Below are positions 12,560-23,984 of a stretch of DNA of 64,000 nucleotides, in pieces. The stretch is taken from contig NW_025062475.1 of the NCBI RefSeq assembly GCF_000002995.4, positions 3,696,528 through 3,760,527 on the forward strand, written 5' to 3'. The DNA is from Brugia malayi (lineage: Eukaryota; Nematoda; Chromadorea; Rhabditida; Onchocercidae). Numbering within the stretch: the first letter of the stretch is position 1; every line of letters begins with the position of its first letter. A program made the position numbers and the translations under genes. Below the pieces are notes generated by a model. It was given only the letters and a program-made list of their open reading frames with translations, had not been told where the DNA came from and did not search any database.

Positions 12560-15500
12560 CTAATAAATTAAGCTTGATGCTGTCTGAAAACTCGGTGTCT
12601 TCGATGGCTCAGCTACAGAATCATTATGGATATCGTACTTTTTGTTTTCTTTCGTCATTTTCCTGATTTCGGCTATCTGAAAATAAGTTTGATTTGTCCC
12701 TTTAAAATATTTTTATAGAGGAGAAGTCAAAAATTGCCTTCTTTGTGTATGTCAATGTTTTCTTCGAGCATATCAATATGCTTCTTGATGAATTTGATGA
12801 ATATATTATCAACCTTCCGTTACATGAAGTCTTACAATTACAACTTTCTTCTTGTCAAGTGGAATAATAAGATCAATTGTTTATCTACTGTTTCTTGTAA
12901 TTTTTTTCGTTCAAAAGTAAAGTTACAATAAGTAAACAGTTGGTCTTATTATTCTGCAAGTAATTTAAAAAAGTGGTTAATAACTCAAAACAATGTGGGA
13001 GGGAACATGATCATTAATTTTGTAAAAAATACAATTTTCTTGAAAACGAAACCTTCTGCGACATTTTATGTTGGTAGGTAAAGCTATTTTTCGAATTTTT
13101 ATAAATATTATATTCGATATAGCAGGATGCCTTTTCGATATCGTCATTATGTTGTTCGCCATATAAATTTGCAATCAAAGCTGTATAAATTGTTGTACGC
13201 ACCATTTCTCTTCGCTAAAAATTAGAAGCAAAGCAAATAGGAGCACTGAGAAAGAAAACAAACTAAATCGTAGCTTATGAAGTCAAAATCCAAAGCATGG
13301 ATTCATTTATCAATTGATCAGCATACTATGATTTTATCATCTTTCATTCATTTCTTATCTTCTCCGTCTTGAGAATTCATTAAAGACCAGTAAAGACTAA
13401 AAATTTTAAAGATTAAAGGCTAAAAAGCAGATTGAAAGTTTCATTTTCTTCAATAGAAATAACAGAAAAGTAATTGAAAAATAATTAAATCTAAATCATC
13501 TTAGAAGACATTACAGTAACACAGAACAAACTTTATTAACCAAAAACTAGATGTTGAAATTCAAATAAAAATAAACAAAACAAGTACATTAGCTGTTAGA
13601 CTGGCGACACTTTTTGCTGTTGGCTCGATAATTAACAAATTCATAGGAACTGAAATTTGAAAAGAATGAAATTTTTAATTAGATATGACATCTTGGACGA
13701 TAGTTAAAAAAGTGGAGAAGCTTGTATTGATACAGTAGCTTACCTTTCTTACCATTATTTCCTGAAGTTGTTGTCGCAGTCTGAAAAATCATTTCTTGAA
13801 TATATTTCATTAGGAAAAATTATTTTAGGAATATAAGTAGAACAGATTTGTAAAAACCCATAGTACGATAAGTGACACAAAAAGTTGCCGAACAATGAGC
13901 ACAAAGTATTGAACATATTAGTATTTGGTTTAAACCAAACATTTTGAAACAAATTAAGCATTTCGAAACCTTTCTACGCCTCGCAAATTCCTGTTGTACA
14001 ATTTCCGTACGACACTGCTTTTCCTTACTCTCTAAAGTTGACAGCGTATCATCAGATTCATCCGCATTCCATTCCCTTTAATGAAAGAATCAAATGGAAA
14101 CTCAATCATTCCTATTACTATAACGATATTATAAAATAGAACAAATGTGTTAAATTTTCACGGAGGATTTGATGCTTATTTTTATTTTATTGTTTTTTAT
14201 TGTTAAAGCTCACTTGACTCCTGCCCGACCTCCTTCATACAGGAAAGAATCCTCGCTATTATCGAAGCGACGTTTTCGAGACCGTGAACTGGCGACATCT
14301 TTCCAAGCTTCAGCATTAAAACGTGATAACATTTCATCGCAAGCCTAGAAACTAGATAAGAAAGCAATGTTTAAAAATAGTAGGTAAACAAAATAAGCTT
14401 TTATAAAAGTTTCAACTAATAGTGTGATCACAACCTTCGGATTTTTACAATAATCACAACTCTTTCCGCATGGTCGTAAGTCATCATCACCAAAATAACG
14501 GCCGAAAGATAAATGTCTACATCTGAATATAAAATTATTAATAAAATATGAAATATACAATTTAAACAACTCGATTTCACCAGTCATAATTTAAATTTAG
14601 CTATAAAATGCACAAGTCTAAAATTAAACATACTGGGATTTTTCACAGTATTCCACCATTTTTTCGAAACCATGCTGTATTGCTTTCACTTGCTCATCAA
14701 TTATTATCTTATCTATTTTTTTGGCCTAAAAGAATAGATATGTCTGCATAGCCAATTTTTGCAACATTTATTCAATCATTTTTGAAAACTTATACTGCCT
14801 TTAGAAGTTATACCTTCGTTTTCGAAACATCTTGATTAACTAAAAAGTTGAGGAATCGTTTATCATCTCTGTTGTAATAGATACGGCAATAACTTCGTTT
14901 GCCGTCACGTCCAGCACGACCGGATTCTTGATAATATGCGGCTAGATTCTGTGAACATGTCCAGTGAACAACTACTCTAAACAATGAATTTTAATAATAA
15001 AAAACCTTTCTGTTTTGAATTAAATCTCACTCAATTGAAAATTTGAGGAAAAACATTGAAAAGGAAAGAATGGCTTCAAAAATCCAATCAAAACAAAAAA
15101 GAACCTAACATCTGCCTTGTCGATACCCATTCCAAATGAAATAGTAGCTGCAATAACAGGAACAACATTTCTCATCCACTTATCCTGGATGTCATCGCGC
15201 AGCTTTAATACGGAGAAAAAGAAATTAGAAAAGAAGTACTGAACATTGAGCTTTAAAATTATTTCATAGTTCAAAGTTTGGTTGCAACCAAATTTAAAAG
15301 TCTTTTAAATGGAATACATAAAGATGCCAGATTTTCAAATCAAGATCCAAGAAATGCAACAATTTAAAAAATTGCAGCCATTTGGGAATTTCGTAAAAAA
15401 CAAACCTTATTACCTAAACCGGCATGATAAGCAAACGTAGGAATACCTTCCTCCGTTAAACGAGTCGCCATTCGTTCACATTCCTCTCTTGTGCGACAGT

Positions 15501-18500
15501 ATACAATACCACTACCCACAAACTAAATCGATATATTTTTGTCTTTTGAAGAATAATTTCGTTTTCGAATATCCCAAAAAGACAGATAATTCGTCTAATA
15601 TGAAACAAAGTCGGAAACTTGTTATAAAGAGGTTAATTGATGAAAATTTCCTAAATAATCAAAAAAAGTAATAGATTATTCAAGAAAAAAAAAAAACAAC
15701 CGAAAAAGAAAACAAAACTCACGATTAATTTACCACACTTCTCTTTGGATTTCGAAGAATCTCCATTTTCTGCTGACTTAAACATTAAATTATCAAGAAC
15801 ATTAGCCGCTGATTTCAGCTCAGGAGCAGATTTTACAGTGGACTTCGGTTTCTGAGTACATCCTAATGCTTTCATCATGAAAAGAGCTAAATGTCTCTGA
15901 AAAACGCTTAATAATTGCTTCGAATTTAGAGAATTCAGCTGAAGAAAGAAATAATAGATGACAGTAATAGAATCTAATCAATAATATTCAGTAATCATGC
16001 AGTCTCAGATATACGTTTGTATCAGTAAATAGAAAAAGGAAAAATAAGAACCTCAGGTACAGAAGGTATAAGATCTTTTATGATAACATCGTAGTATAGA
16101 TTATTGCGAAAAGTTGAAGCCTTGAACATTTTCACGTTGCTTAGCCTCAATTGCTTCACGATATCATCCTGTGCATTTTTGTTAGCTGTAGCGGTTAAAG
16201 CAATCCAACATATCTAGAATTTTTTAAATTTCATAACACTTCTACCATGTTCAAAAGATGGATTTTGAACATTCATTTAAATCCATCCGAGAAATCTATC
16301 TACTTATTAATCGGGAAACATTCAAAAAGACAGAATTATTACCTCAGGTGCTAGCTGCCGCAAATTTCCAAGTTTTAAATAATCAGGACGAAAGTCATGA
16401 CCCCAATGCGTTACACAATGCGCTTCATCAACAACAAAATAATTCAACAAGTTTCTTTTGAACAAACTTGTAATCATTCGCTGAATATTTGGAGTAGCTG
16501 CAGATTCTGGGGTAATGTACAATATTTGCGTTTCAGGTTTTTCTGCCCGCAAATCCTAGAATTACATAAAAAAATAATATTTTTTTAAGCTTCCAAGAAC
16601 ATTAGTACGAAATTAGCATATCATTTTATTTTCATTAGTATATCGCAGCATAAAATCTACATTCTTAAGCAGTTTAGCTGACATATATCAAGCTTCACAG
16701 AACACTTATCTCAATAATTCGTCTTCGATCCTCAGCACCAATTTTTGAATTCAGCGAATCACATTTAATTCCACGAGCTTTACAAGCAAGCACTTGGTCT
16801 TGAATTAGTGCTATCAACGGTGAAAAAACAATCGTAATACCCGGATAATACATTAGCGCTGGTAACTGAAAATATAGCTTTCCTTTTTAGTGAATTTACT
16901 CTCCGCACTTACAAGCATTTAATTTCACAGTTTAAAACTAACGCATTATAACTCTGAAAGTGGAACATTTTAAAAATAATGATGCATACTTAAATTAAAA
17001 AATAATTATACCTGATAACACAACGATTTTCCAGCACCAGTTGGCAACGATATGAAAACATCAGATTTTTCTAAAAAAAAAAAAAAAAAAAAACTTTTAT
17101 GATTATATATATATATATAAAGACAAATATAATAATAAGAAAAATTACTATGAAGACGAAAATCTTACTCTTTAAACTTTTCATTTCTTACGAATCTCAC
17201 TGCTTGTAGGGCAGAAATGAATTAAGCAAAGCCGAATTCTAAAGTTTCAATCACAAACACCACTAACATTCAGTGACAAAAATGTCAAAGAAATTAAGAG
17301 TTATGAACTTCTTTTCTTAATGACGATTTCCCATAGCTAACAAAAAAAGCTACCATTTTTGATCAAACAACAAATCCATTAATAGAAATATAACTTCATT
17401 CACGCATAAATAAAAAGTGCGCTCACTTCTCGCTATGGTATAAATAGCTTGTTTCTGAATTGACGTTTTATATTTTTTGTGTTTGAAAACAGCACTCAAG
17501 AGATGATCAGCTTTTTCCATAATTTCTACGTTGGTTAAACGTTCTGAAGTGGATGCTCTTACAAAATTTCGATTTTCGGGCATCTTATCTTGTTCAGAAA
17601 CAATCACAACCGGTAGTTTACGAGGTCGACCTAAAAAGCATTTCATACTAACTGAATAGAGATAAATAAAGTTGCAAGGATAACGAAAACAAACATTAAC
17701 TCTATTTTCACTTCAAATTGATCTGATCTATGTTCAGAGTTTAAAACCAAAGCAAAAAATAAGAGTAAAACAATTACCTGATAGGGCTGCTGAGTTTGCT
17801 TCTTGTTTTTCTGATGAATGATTAATAGTGCTACTAATTTTCTTAAGAGGAGGATGCATCAAAAAAGCCCATTTATCAGCCTGATTTTGCAATACTTGTG
17901 GTGGTTTAAAATCATCCTCATCATCCAGTACAATAACTTCTAAAATATTTATAGTAAAATTCAAAAAAAAAATCACTATCACCATTTAATTTTCAAAAAA
18001 AAATGAAGCCATAAAAAACAAAATCATATACATACGAAGAATATACAAATTGAAAACAAATCTGAGTATTTAGCTCAGAAGTGATGTAAAGAGAGCTCGG
18101 AAAATCCCATCTCTTAGCTAATCATATTCTTCCCAATTATTACGTAATTTTAAACTATGAATTTTACTTCTTTATTTTCCTCAAAAAAAATAGCCATGAA
18201 ATTCCTCCCCTTTTTGCTCAGAGGAAATAATTAATTGCCCTTAAAAACAGGAAAGAGAAGTGCCATTTATTCCCTTTCTGCATTTTCCATTTTTAGTATG
18301 CTCCTGCCATTTGTCGTCCTATGCACAATTTTAGAGTACTTGCAATACTTTCAAAACCATCTTGAGTTACTCGAAATATCACATAAGAATAAAGAAAAAA
18401 CATTTTTTCTTGGTTCTTATGTCAAATTATAACTTCAAATTTATTTTGAAATTTCGATTTTCAAGTGTAAAAGAGAAAATATCTTTACCATTTTTGCACT

Positions 18501-18610
18501 CTTTGCATTAAATAATAAAAAAAGAAATCACATGAAACTTATTTAGTGACAAATATTTTATTAAAATTTAGTGCACTTCAAAACATACCATTTTTGGCAG
18601 AACTCGCCAT
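12560..18610 (-). CDS. rcq-5: RECQ5-type DNA helicase
   Basis: ATP-dependent 3'-5' helicase of genome maintenance. Nineteen exons on the minus strand: 18589-18610, 17778-17939, 17427-17630, 17012-17070, 16710-16865, 16343-16555, 16052-16213, 15723-15896, 15406-15522, 15105-15202, 14814-14976, 14634-14725, 14435-14522, 14214-14344, 13970-14075, 13744-13780, 13588-13649, 13053-13214 and 12560-12676, giving 774 residues. Motifs in order: [12 protein letters not shown] (Walker A), [16 protein letters not shown] with [27 protein letters not shown] with [32 protein letters not shown], then zinc ligands in CEKSQCRH and CGKSCDYC. The order and the region after the zinc site match RECQ5 rather than BLM or WRN. 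The ~120-residue N-terminal extension contains VIVLDDEDD, a SUMO-interaction-like motif. The intron after exon 16710-16865 seems to start with ATAAGT, not GT. The start ATG (MASSAKN) follows a probable spliced-leader acceptor at 18658-18660. Confidence 0.95.
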
Positions 18611-18657
18611 ATCGTCATGCCATAAAAACAAATTACTATGAAACACACAGCTATAAG

Positions 18658-18677
18658 CTAAAAAAAAAAAAAAAAAC
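18658..18677 (-). promoter_or_regulatory. Probable trans-splice acceptor of the helicase gene
   Basis: On the minus strand a run of about 17 T precedes TAG at 18658-18660, some 50 bases before the ATG. No upstream exon is needed because the first exon already begins with Met. An SL acceptor is inferred, not shown. The leader holds two short upstream ATGs, one followed at once by a stop. Confidence 0.45.
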
Positions 18678-18732
18678 ATTATTAGTACTCATGAAAAAAT
18701 TCACATAGATTGAATTTTCGCCTGAATCGATA

Positions 18733-18775
18733 CTTAAACAAGCTCATTAGCGATTAGCTAATGAGCTTGTCTAAG
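18733..18775. repeat. Strong inverted repeat (hairpin)
   Basis: Arms 18738-18751 and 18757-18770 are perfect complements (14 bp, ACAAGCTCATTAGC) with a 5-base loop, and pairing continues outward for 5 more bases with one mismatch. Sits between two co-oriented genes, so a role in RNA processing is possible. Confidence 0.9.
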
Positions 18776-19470
18776 CGTTCAAACACAAATACTTATATGT
18801 TAATGGATACTTTACCAATTCTCGAAAAATTCCGTCATTAAATTCGCTCAAGTATGAACAGAATAACAACAGTATCCAATAGGTTCAATGATTCAGATAT
18901 GAGATATAAGTAAGCTTTCGTTAAAACGAATAAGAAACACAAAGTTAAAATATTTATATGTACACATATATCGAATCATTAACAAAATTTTGAATTAACA
19001 GAATAAAAGATATTCCTTGTTCAAATATTTTAAAAAAAAAAAAAAAAAATAGACAAAAAATAAATTACAGAAGATCTTCAACAATGTTCTACCTTCGGAT
19101 AATAGCAAAATTTCCTTTCATAAATCTACACGGTTATAGATTTTACATAAAAAAGAATTAACGAGGAAAAAAAAAACGACGGAGGAAATTATTTAAAAGT
19201 CAGCAATATTTTGCCACCTGTTACAATTAATATGTACAAAGCTAAGAGTCAAATGCACCATTTCCTAACAACATAATATCGATATACTGGTTATGGAGCA
19301 TAGGTAAAGCTACTGAATTATTAATTTATAAAGTTTTTAGGAATAAATTCACTGTTCTACGAGCGAAATGCCTCATTTACCGTTGAAGATACACGTAAGC
19401 AAATCTTCTAAACTTTTTGAAGTTAAACTAAGGTCTGCTAAAATGTAAAAAGTAATCTAAAAATTGTTAA

Positions 19471-22400
19471 TCATGAAACTCTTTCCTTTTTAACGACAGA
19501 CTTCCTTATAAATATTGGAATAAATCGTCGAACAACAAATTCATAAATATATAACAGAAATTGTCGTAATGGTGGAAGTGGAGCTAAATCTTTATCCTCC
19601 TCCGAAAGAGGTATCATCCTGGAACAAATTCAAAATTAATCACATAACAACTCCAGTTAGCGACCAATATTTGAAACAAGGTACAATTTTTTTTTTTTCG
19701 CAGTAATATAAAACTAAAATAAAGACTCACATTTTTGTGGTCAGAGTATGTACTGGTCCAAAAAGCATGGCAATTGCTGTACAAACAAGGCAGATTACAT
19801 TGAATGGCATACTAAAATCCGGTACTGGTAATAAGATAAGCAGCACTTCGCCATGCATACTTATTATGCGCGAACTTTTTGCACCTAATAGTCTGGAAAA
19901 TTTTGCACATAAGAGAATCTGTATGATCAAACTACAGTATTTAACTGAACCTAATACTTACTGATCATAGGTAGTAGTGAATGAATCGCCTAGGTCGGTT
20001 CGATTTTGTTTCCATAATTCAGCAAAAGCATTAAAAGTTATAACAGGAGCCGGAATATAAAAGCCATGGCTAGCATCTGGCGGATATTCATTTACTCTAA
20101 AAAAAATTTACATCTTCACTTTTTATTAGAACCATGCACCCATACCATCATTTCAGAACATGAATATATGGATTTGGAAAATTCATTTTTCCAATGTTAA
20201 TTCTTTTTCTGAGAATTCTACCAATGATTTTGGAAATTATTTTCGAGCCTTACTCTTGGTATATGCTCTACAGCTTACTGAAATATGAATGAAGATTAAC
20301 ATCTTAGAACTTCATCATTTCATATCAAATGAAAATTGCGATCGAGGAAATTTGAAAGCTACCCAGAACATGAATTATTTCATTAAAAGTTTCAAAACAA
20401 AATGCAAATCCTACCGTCATTTTGACGAACAACAGGTATAGCTCTTCACTACAAATGATATTGACAATGTAAAAAATTAGTTCTAATCACTGCATATGAT
20501 CATGAATTAATTTTTCCATTATTTCTAAGCAATATGCTGACTGCTTTCATAATCTTTAGTGATAAACGCTTAACAAACCTCAAGAAGGCTTTATCGAACT
20601 CAAAAGACATCTCACAAAATGAATTTTCTGGAAGAGTAACATTCCATTCCAGCAGAAATGGTCGCTGGCGATCTTTTGCCGGCACAAAGATCTTTTTGTT
20701 CACTTTCCCTTCCAAGAATTGCCCCTTAAAAATAAAACAAATTTTAGAATTTCCATACTGGAACATCACTCGAAAACCGAAATATATATGAAATGTTCGT
20801 TAAAGTATATTAAATTATTTCATTTAGCTTTTGATTTGTGCCACATATTTGTTTAATTAATTTTTAAGCATAAACTCAATATTAAAATCTGTTAATTACC
20901 TGTTCAACGTCTAAAGGACGACAAGTAAAACGAATTGTGTGGTAGTATATTTTTATGAACCATGGCACTACGTGACTATAAACAACACACTGCGGAATAT
21001 GTTGGCCGTTTCTCAAAATACTAATCAGACGTCCCGATTGTTGGTCTGTACCCGTAATATAAGTTCTAATGCTGAAAATAACAGCTCATTTCATAATCAA
21101 AAAAAGCAGAATACAGGTACATAAATTTGGACAACTTATATTCTAATTCAAAATTGAGATCTTTTATGCAATAAAAAAGGATATGACTTAACACAAATGA
21201 GATTCAAATGTTTTCAAAAATCCTTCGGTGGGTACCTAACCCGTCCCTCTCGAATATATGCCAACACATCTAAAAATCATCACCTGAACTACCACCAATT
21301 AAAAGATAGAAACAAAATGCTTTTTAGAATTAAACACGAACGTAACCAAAGTAGGAATGTTATCGACCGGTAATTCCAAACGACTTTCATATTTTGCACT
21401 TATATCAATCGGGAATGCATGAAGTGGATAATCAGAAATATTATACAGTGAGAAAATGCGATTACCCAGTTTTCGTTGTTTGCCGTTTTTTATCACAACC
21501 TGAAGAAAAATAAAAACGACTTTAAATAAGTCAGACTTTTTTCCAGCTGCCAAAAATAAATGAATCCTAAGTATGAGAAATAAAAAAAAAGCAATGTAAA
21601 ACTACTTTTCGATCCACTTCGAACAAAACAGTATCCCTATCTGCTATTGCACAGCTTTGATCCAGTCGTCTACCAAATATATGACGAAAACTCCAATCTG
21701 AAAAACCTTATAAATGACAATGTAATATATCTTTTATAAATGCTTCAAAAAAGAAAGTTCAAAAGAATTTAAACAACCTAAACTTCGAGATTTCAAATCC
21801 AATTCCGACACAAAATTTAAACTGAGCTCCAGTCTTCTCCGTCTTCCACAATTTGTTGTCCCATCCTGAAAGTTCAGGTAGGGCAAATGTAATTTAACAG
21901 ATTCACTTTTTGAAGATATCCTATTTTGTTAAAACAGTGCTGCTTCTAATTATAATACTTTTGAAACATTCAGACAGCGCTAAGAAAGATATTTCGGAAG
22001 TACTGTAAAAATACAGGAATATTACAAACCTCACAAATGTGGAGAAAGTGTACGGACATCGAATGAAAAACCGATTCATACATTTTAATAGGATTTAACA
22101 GCGTGGATAAGCCAGTCTGAATTATTTATAAAATAACTGCAAGTAATATCATAAGGTAACTAAGGTTTTAGATGGTTTGGTTTTTTATAGTTGTCTTGCT
22201 TTTTTCAGTGTTTTTTTTTTTTATTATTCTGATAGTTTTTTGACTTTATATGTTTTTTATGAATTAACTATGTTGTCTGTTTTGTTTTGTTGTTGGGATA
22301 TAGTCCCCAAGTGGAAAAGGTTAGTGCTTGTTATTATTTCGTTTTTTATACTTTATTTTTTGGCATACCTTTTTTATTTTCTTTTCATCATGTTTTTAAT

Positions 22401-23984
22401 TTTTTTAATTTTGTTTATCATGATTTTTTTATCTTTTCCAAAAAAACTTTTCTTTTAAATGTCTTCTTTTGTTCTCGCTGATCCACATAAGATAACCAGT
22501 AGACACATGAAATAAAACTTTATAAAAGCAGACTGTTTTGAAAAGCATACCTGCTTACAAGGAAATAATTTCCTCCAAGGTGTAAAATTTTCTGTACAAA
22601 TCGTTTCGCTAGCCAAAGCACCATACCGAAAAATTAAATAATAAAAAGAAATAAACATATTACCAATATTAATGAAGTAAAGACCGGAGAGTTGTAAAGA
22701 AATCAACCAATATTTTATGTATGATTTCCACATATCCACGCTTCCCACTCCAAATTTCAACATCAAAATTGCATGTTCATCACGATAGACACAAAAAAAT
22801 GAAATTCTTGAGTAAAAAAGTCACTTTATCAGAATACCTTATTTGTGACGAACTTTCTGGATGCATATAGCCCATCTGCAAAAACGAGAGTTGTGGTGCT
22901 GCTGTATAAGTAGGCAAAATATCGAGAAGAGATGTACAAAAAATACCATTCATCGAATTGACAAAACTTGACCATCGTTCATCAATTAATTCGCTAAAAA
23001 AAATGCTTTAAATGGAAAATCTATTTAAATCACTTCAAACAAAATTTAATTCTGCATTTCAATTTCTTATTAGCACAACAACTCTTTGTATAACTTCTGC
23101 TTCCAAAACAACAATTCACTTTGTTTTATTTCCATTAATCCAAGCATACAATTGCGCACCGCTTGGTGAAGACGGCTGAGGTTGTATTCCCCATTCGTTC
23201 AATCTCCAGAAACCTAAATTAAATAAAAATTTATGTTTCATAATTGCACTACTTGCCACATCCCAGTAATTCATTAACTTACAGGTCAACAAATTAACGA
23301 ACGAAGTATATATGAATACAGCTCATTAATAAAGAAAAAAATACGATAATTAATTATTCAATAGATGTGTTAAATACTTATCGTCAGACCTTTTAGTTGT
23401 TTCAGTTTAAAGTATAAAACTAAAAACAGTACCTTGTGTAAGTGATAAATGAAATTCTTGGATATGATGCTTCGTTACTACTTCACTAATAATACGTGGA
23501 AAAAGAGCATAATCCAATCCTTTAAAAGTTTTCAAAAAATTATTCTAATTTCACTCAACATAAAAAAGCTGATTTAGGTCCAATTTAGGACTTCAATTCA
23601 CTTCAATTTCAACAAATCTTTGTAATATTTAACCAAATGTAGCAATTAATTGTTTTAGTTGAAATTATATAGCCTATTTCACTTCTATTTTTGGTTATAA
23701 GAAAATTAAATTAAATAGTCAACTATATTCGTCTATATGCTTTACTCAATTATCCCTTCTTCCATTAATTAATTAAAATCAAAACGCAAGAACTTACCTG
23801 ATTTAGCATCAGATGTAATAACAAACCGAAATTGAGCTAACAAATGTTCACTTTTTAATCTTTTAATAAATAATTCTTCAGTATACGTATCATTTCCTTT
23901 TAGTGTCCTTAAATCAACGCTACCATTTGATGTTAGTAATAAAGAGGAGAAGAAAAGAATAAAGCCATCATATACCATCCACAT
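19471..23984 (-). CDS. PIGT: GPI transamidase component PIG-T
   Basis: Luminal subunit of the ER GPI-transamidase complex, which cleaves C-terminal signals and attaches GPI anchors. Fourteen minus-strand exons: 23798-23984, 23433-23519, 23120-23213, 22838-22993, 22551-22608 (or to 22626), 22030-22116, 21778-21865, 21606-21697, 21336-21499, 20900-21071, 20579-20724, 19962-20096, 19731-19892 and 19471-19618, giving 591 or 597 residues; human PIG-T is 578. Family landmarks: an N-terminal signal peptide, LSLTQGFWR, CTENFTPWRKLFPC, VVPWFIKIYYHT, YPPDASHGFYIP and PVPDFSMPFNVICL, which leads into the single C-terminal membrane helix. The C-terminus is basic (KKERVS). The acceptor of exon 5 is odd: the homologous start (RYGALASE) follows CG, while the nearest in-phase AG removes six residues. 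The intron between 22116 and 22551 holds a mitochondrial ND4 fragment. The first Met is at 23984, since the open frame further upstream starts with TTG. Confidence 0.95.
22165..22460 (+). pseudogene. Nuclear copy of mitochondrial ND4 fragment (NUMT)
   Basis: Very T-rich stretch on the plus strand, inside a PIG-T intron and opposite to it. One frame reads LVFYSCLAFF...SDSFLTLYVFYELTM and after a one-base shift near 22284-22290 continues LLGYSPQVEKVSACYY and FVFYTLFFGIPFLF. Together these match the conserved core of NADH dehydrogenase subunit 4 (YE-L, LGY-PE/QVE-, Y-FYTL-F--PFL) with the codon bias of nematode mtDNA. The frameshift and nuclear intron context show it is a non-functional insert. 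The ends are approximate. Confidence 0.8.

Larger units (their letters stand above)
18611..19470. other. Spacer between PIG-T and helicase genes (same strand)
   Basis: 860 bp with no exon found. It holds a strong hairpin at 18738-18770, the T-tract acceptor at 18658 and two A runs near 19030 and 19170. Its length is compatible with either separate genes or a loose filarial-type operon. Confidence 0.5.

Noticed and set aside
22177..22481. Hydrophobic open frames as a nuclear membrane protein
   Set aside because: Motifs and T-bias are those of mitochondrial ND4, split by a frameshift.
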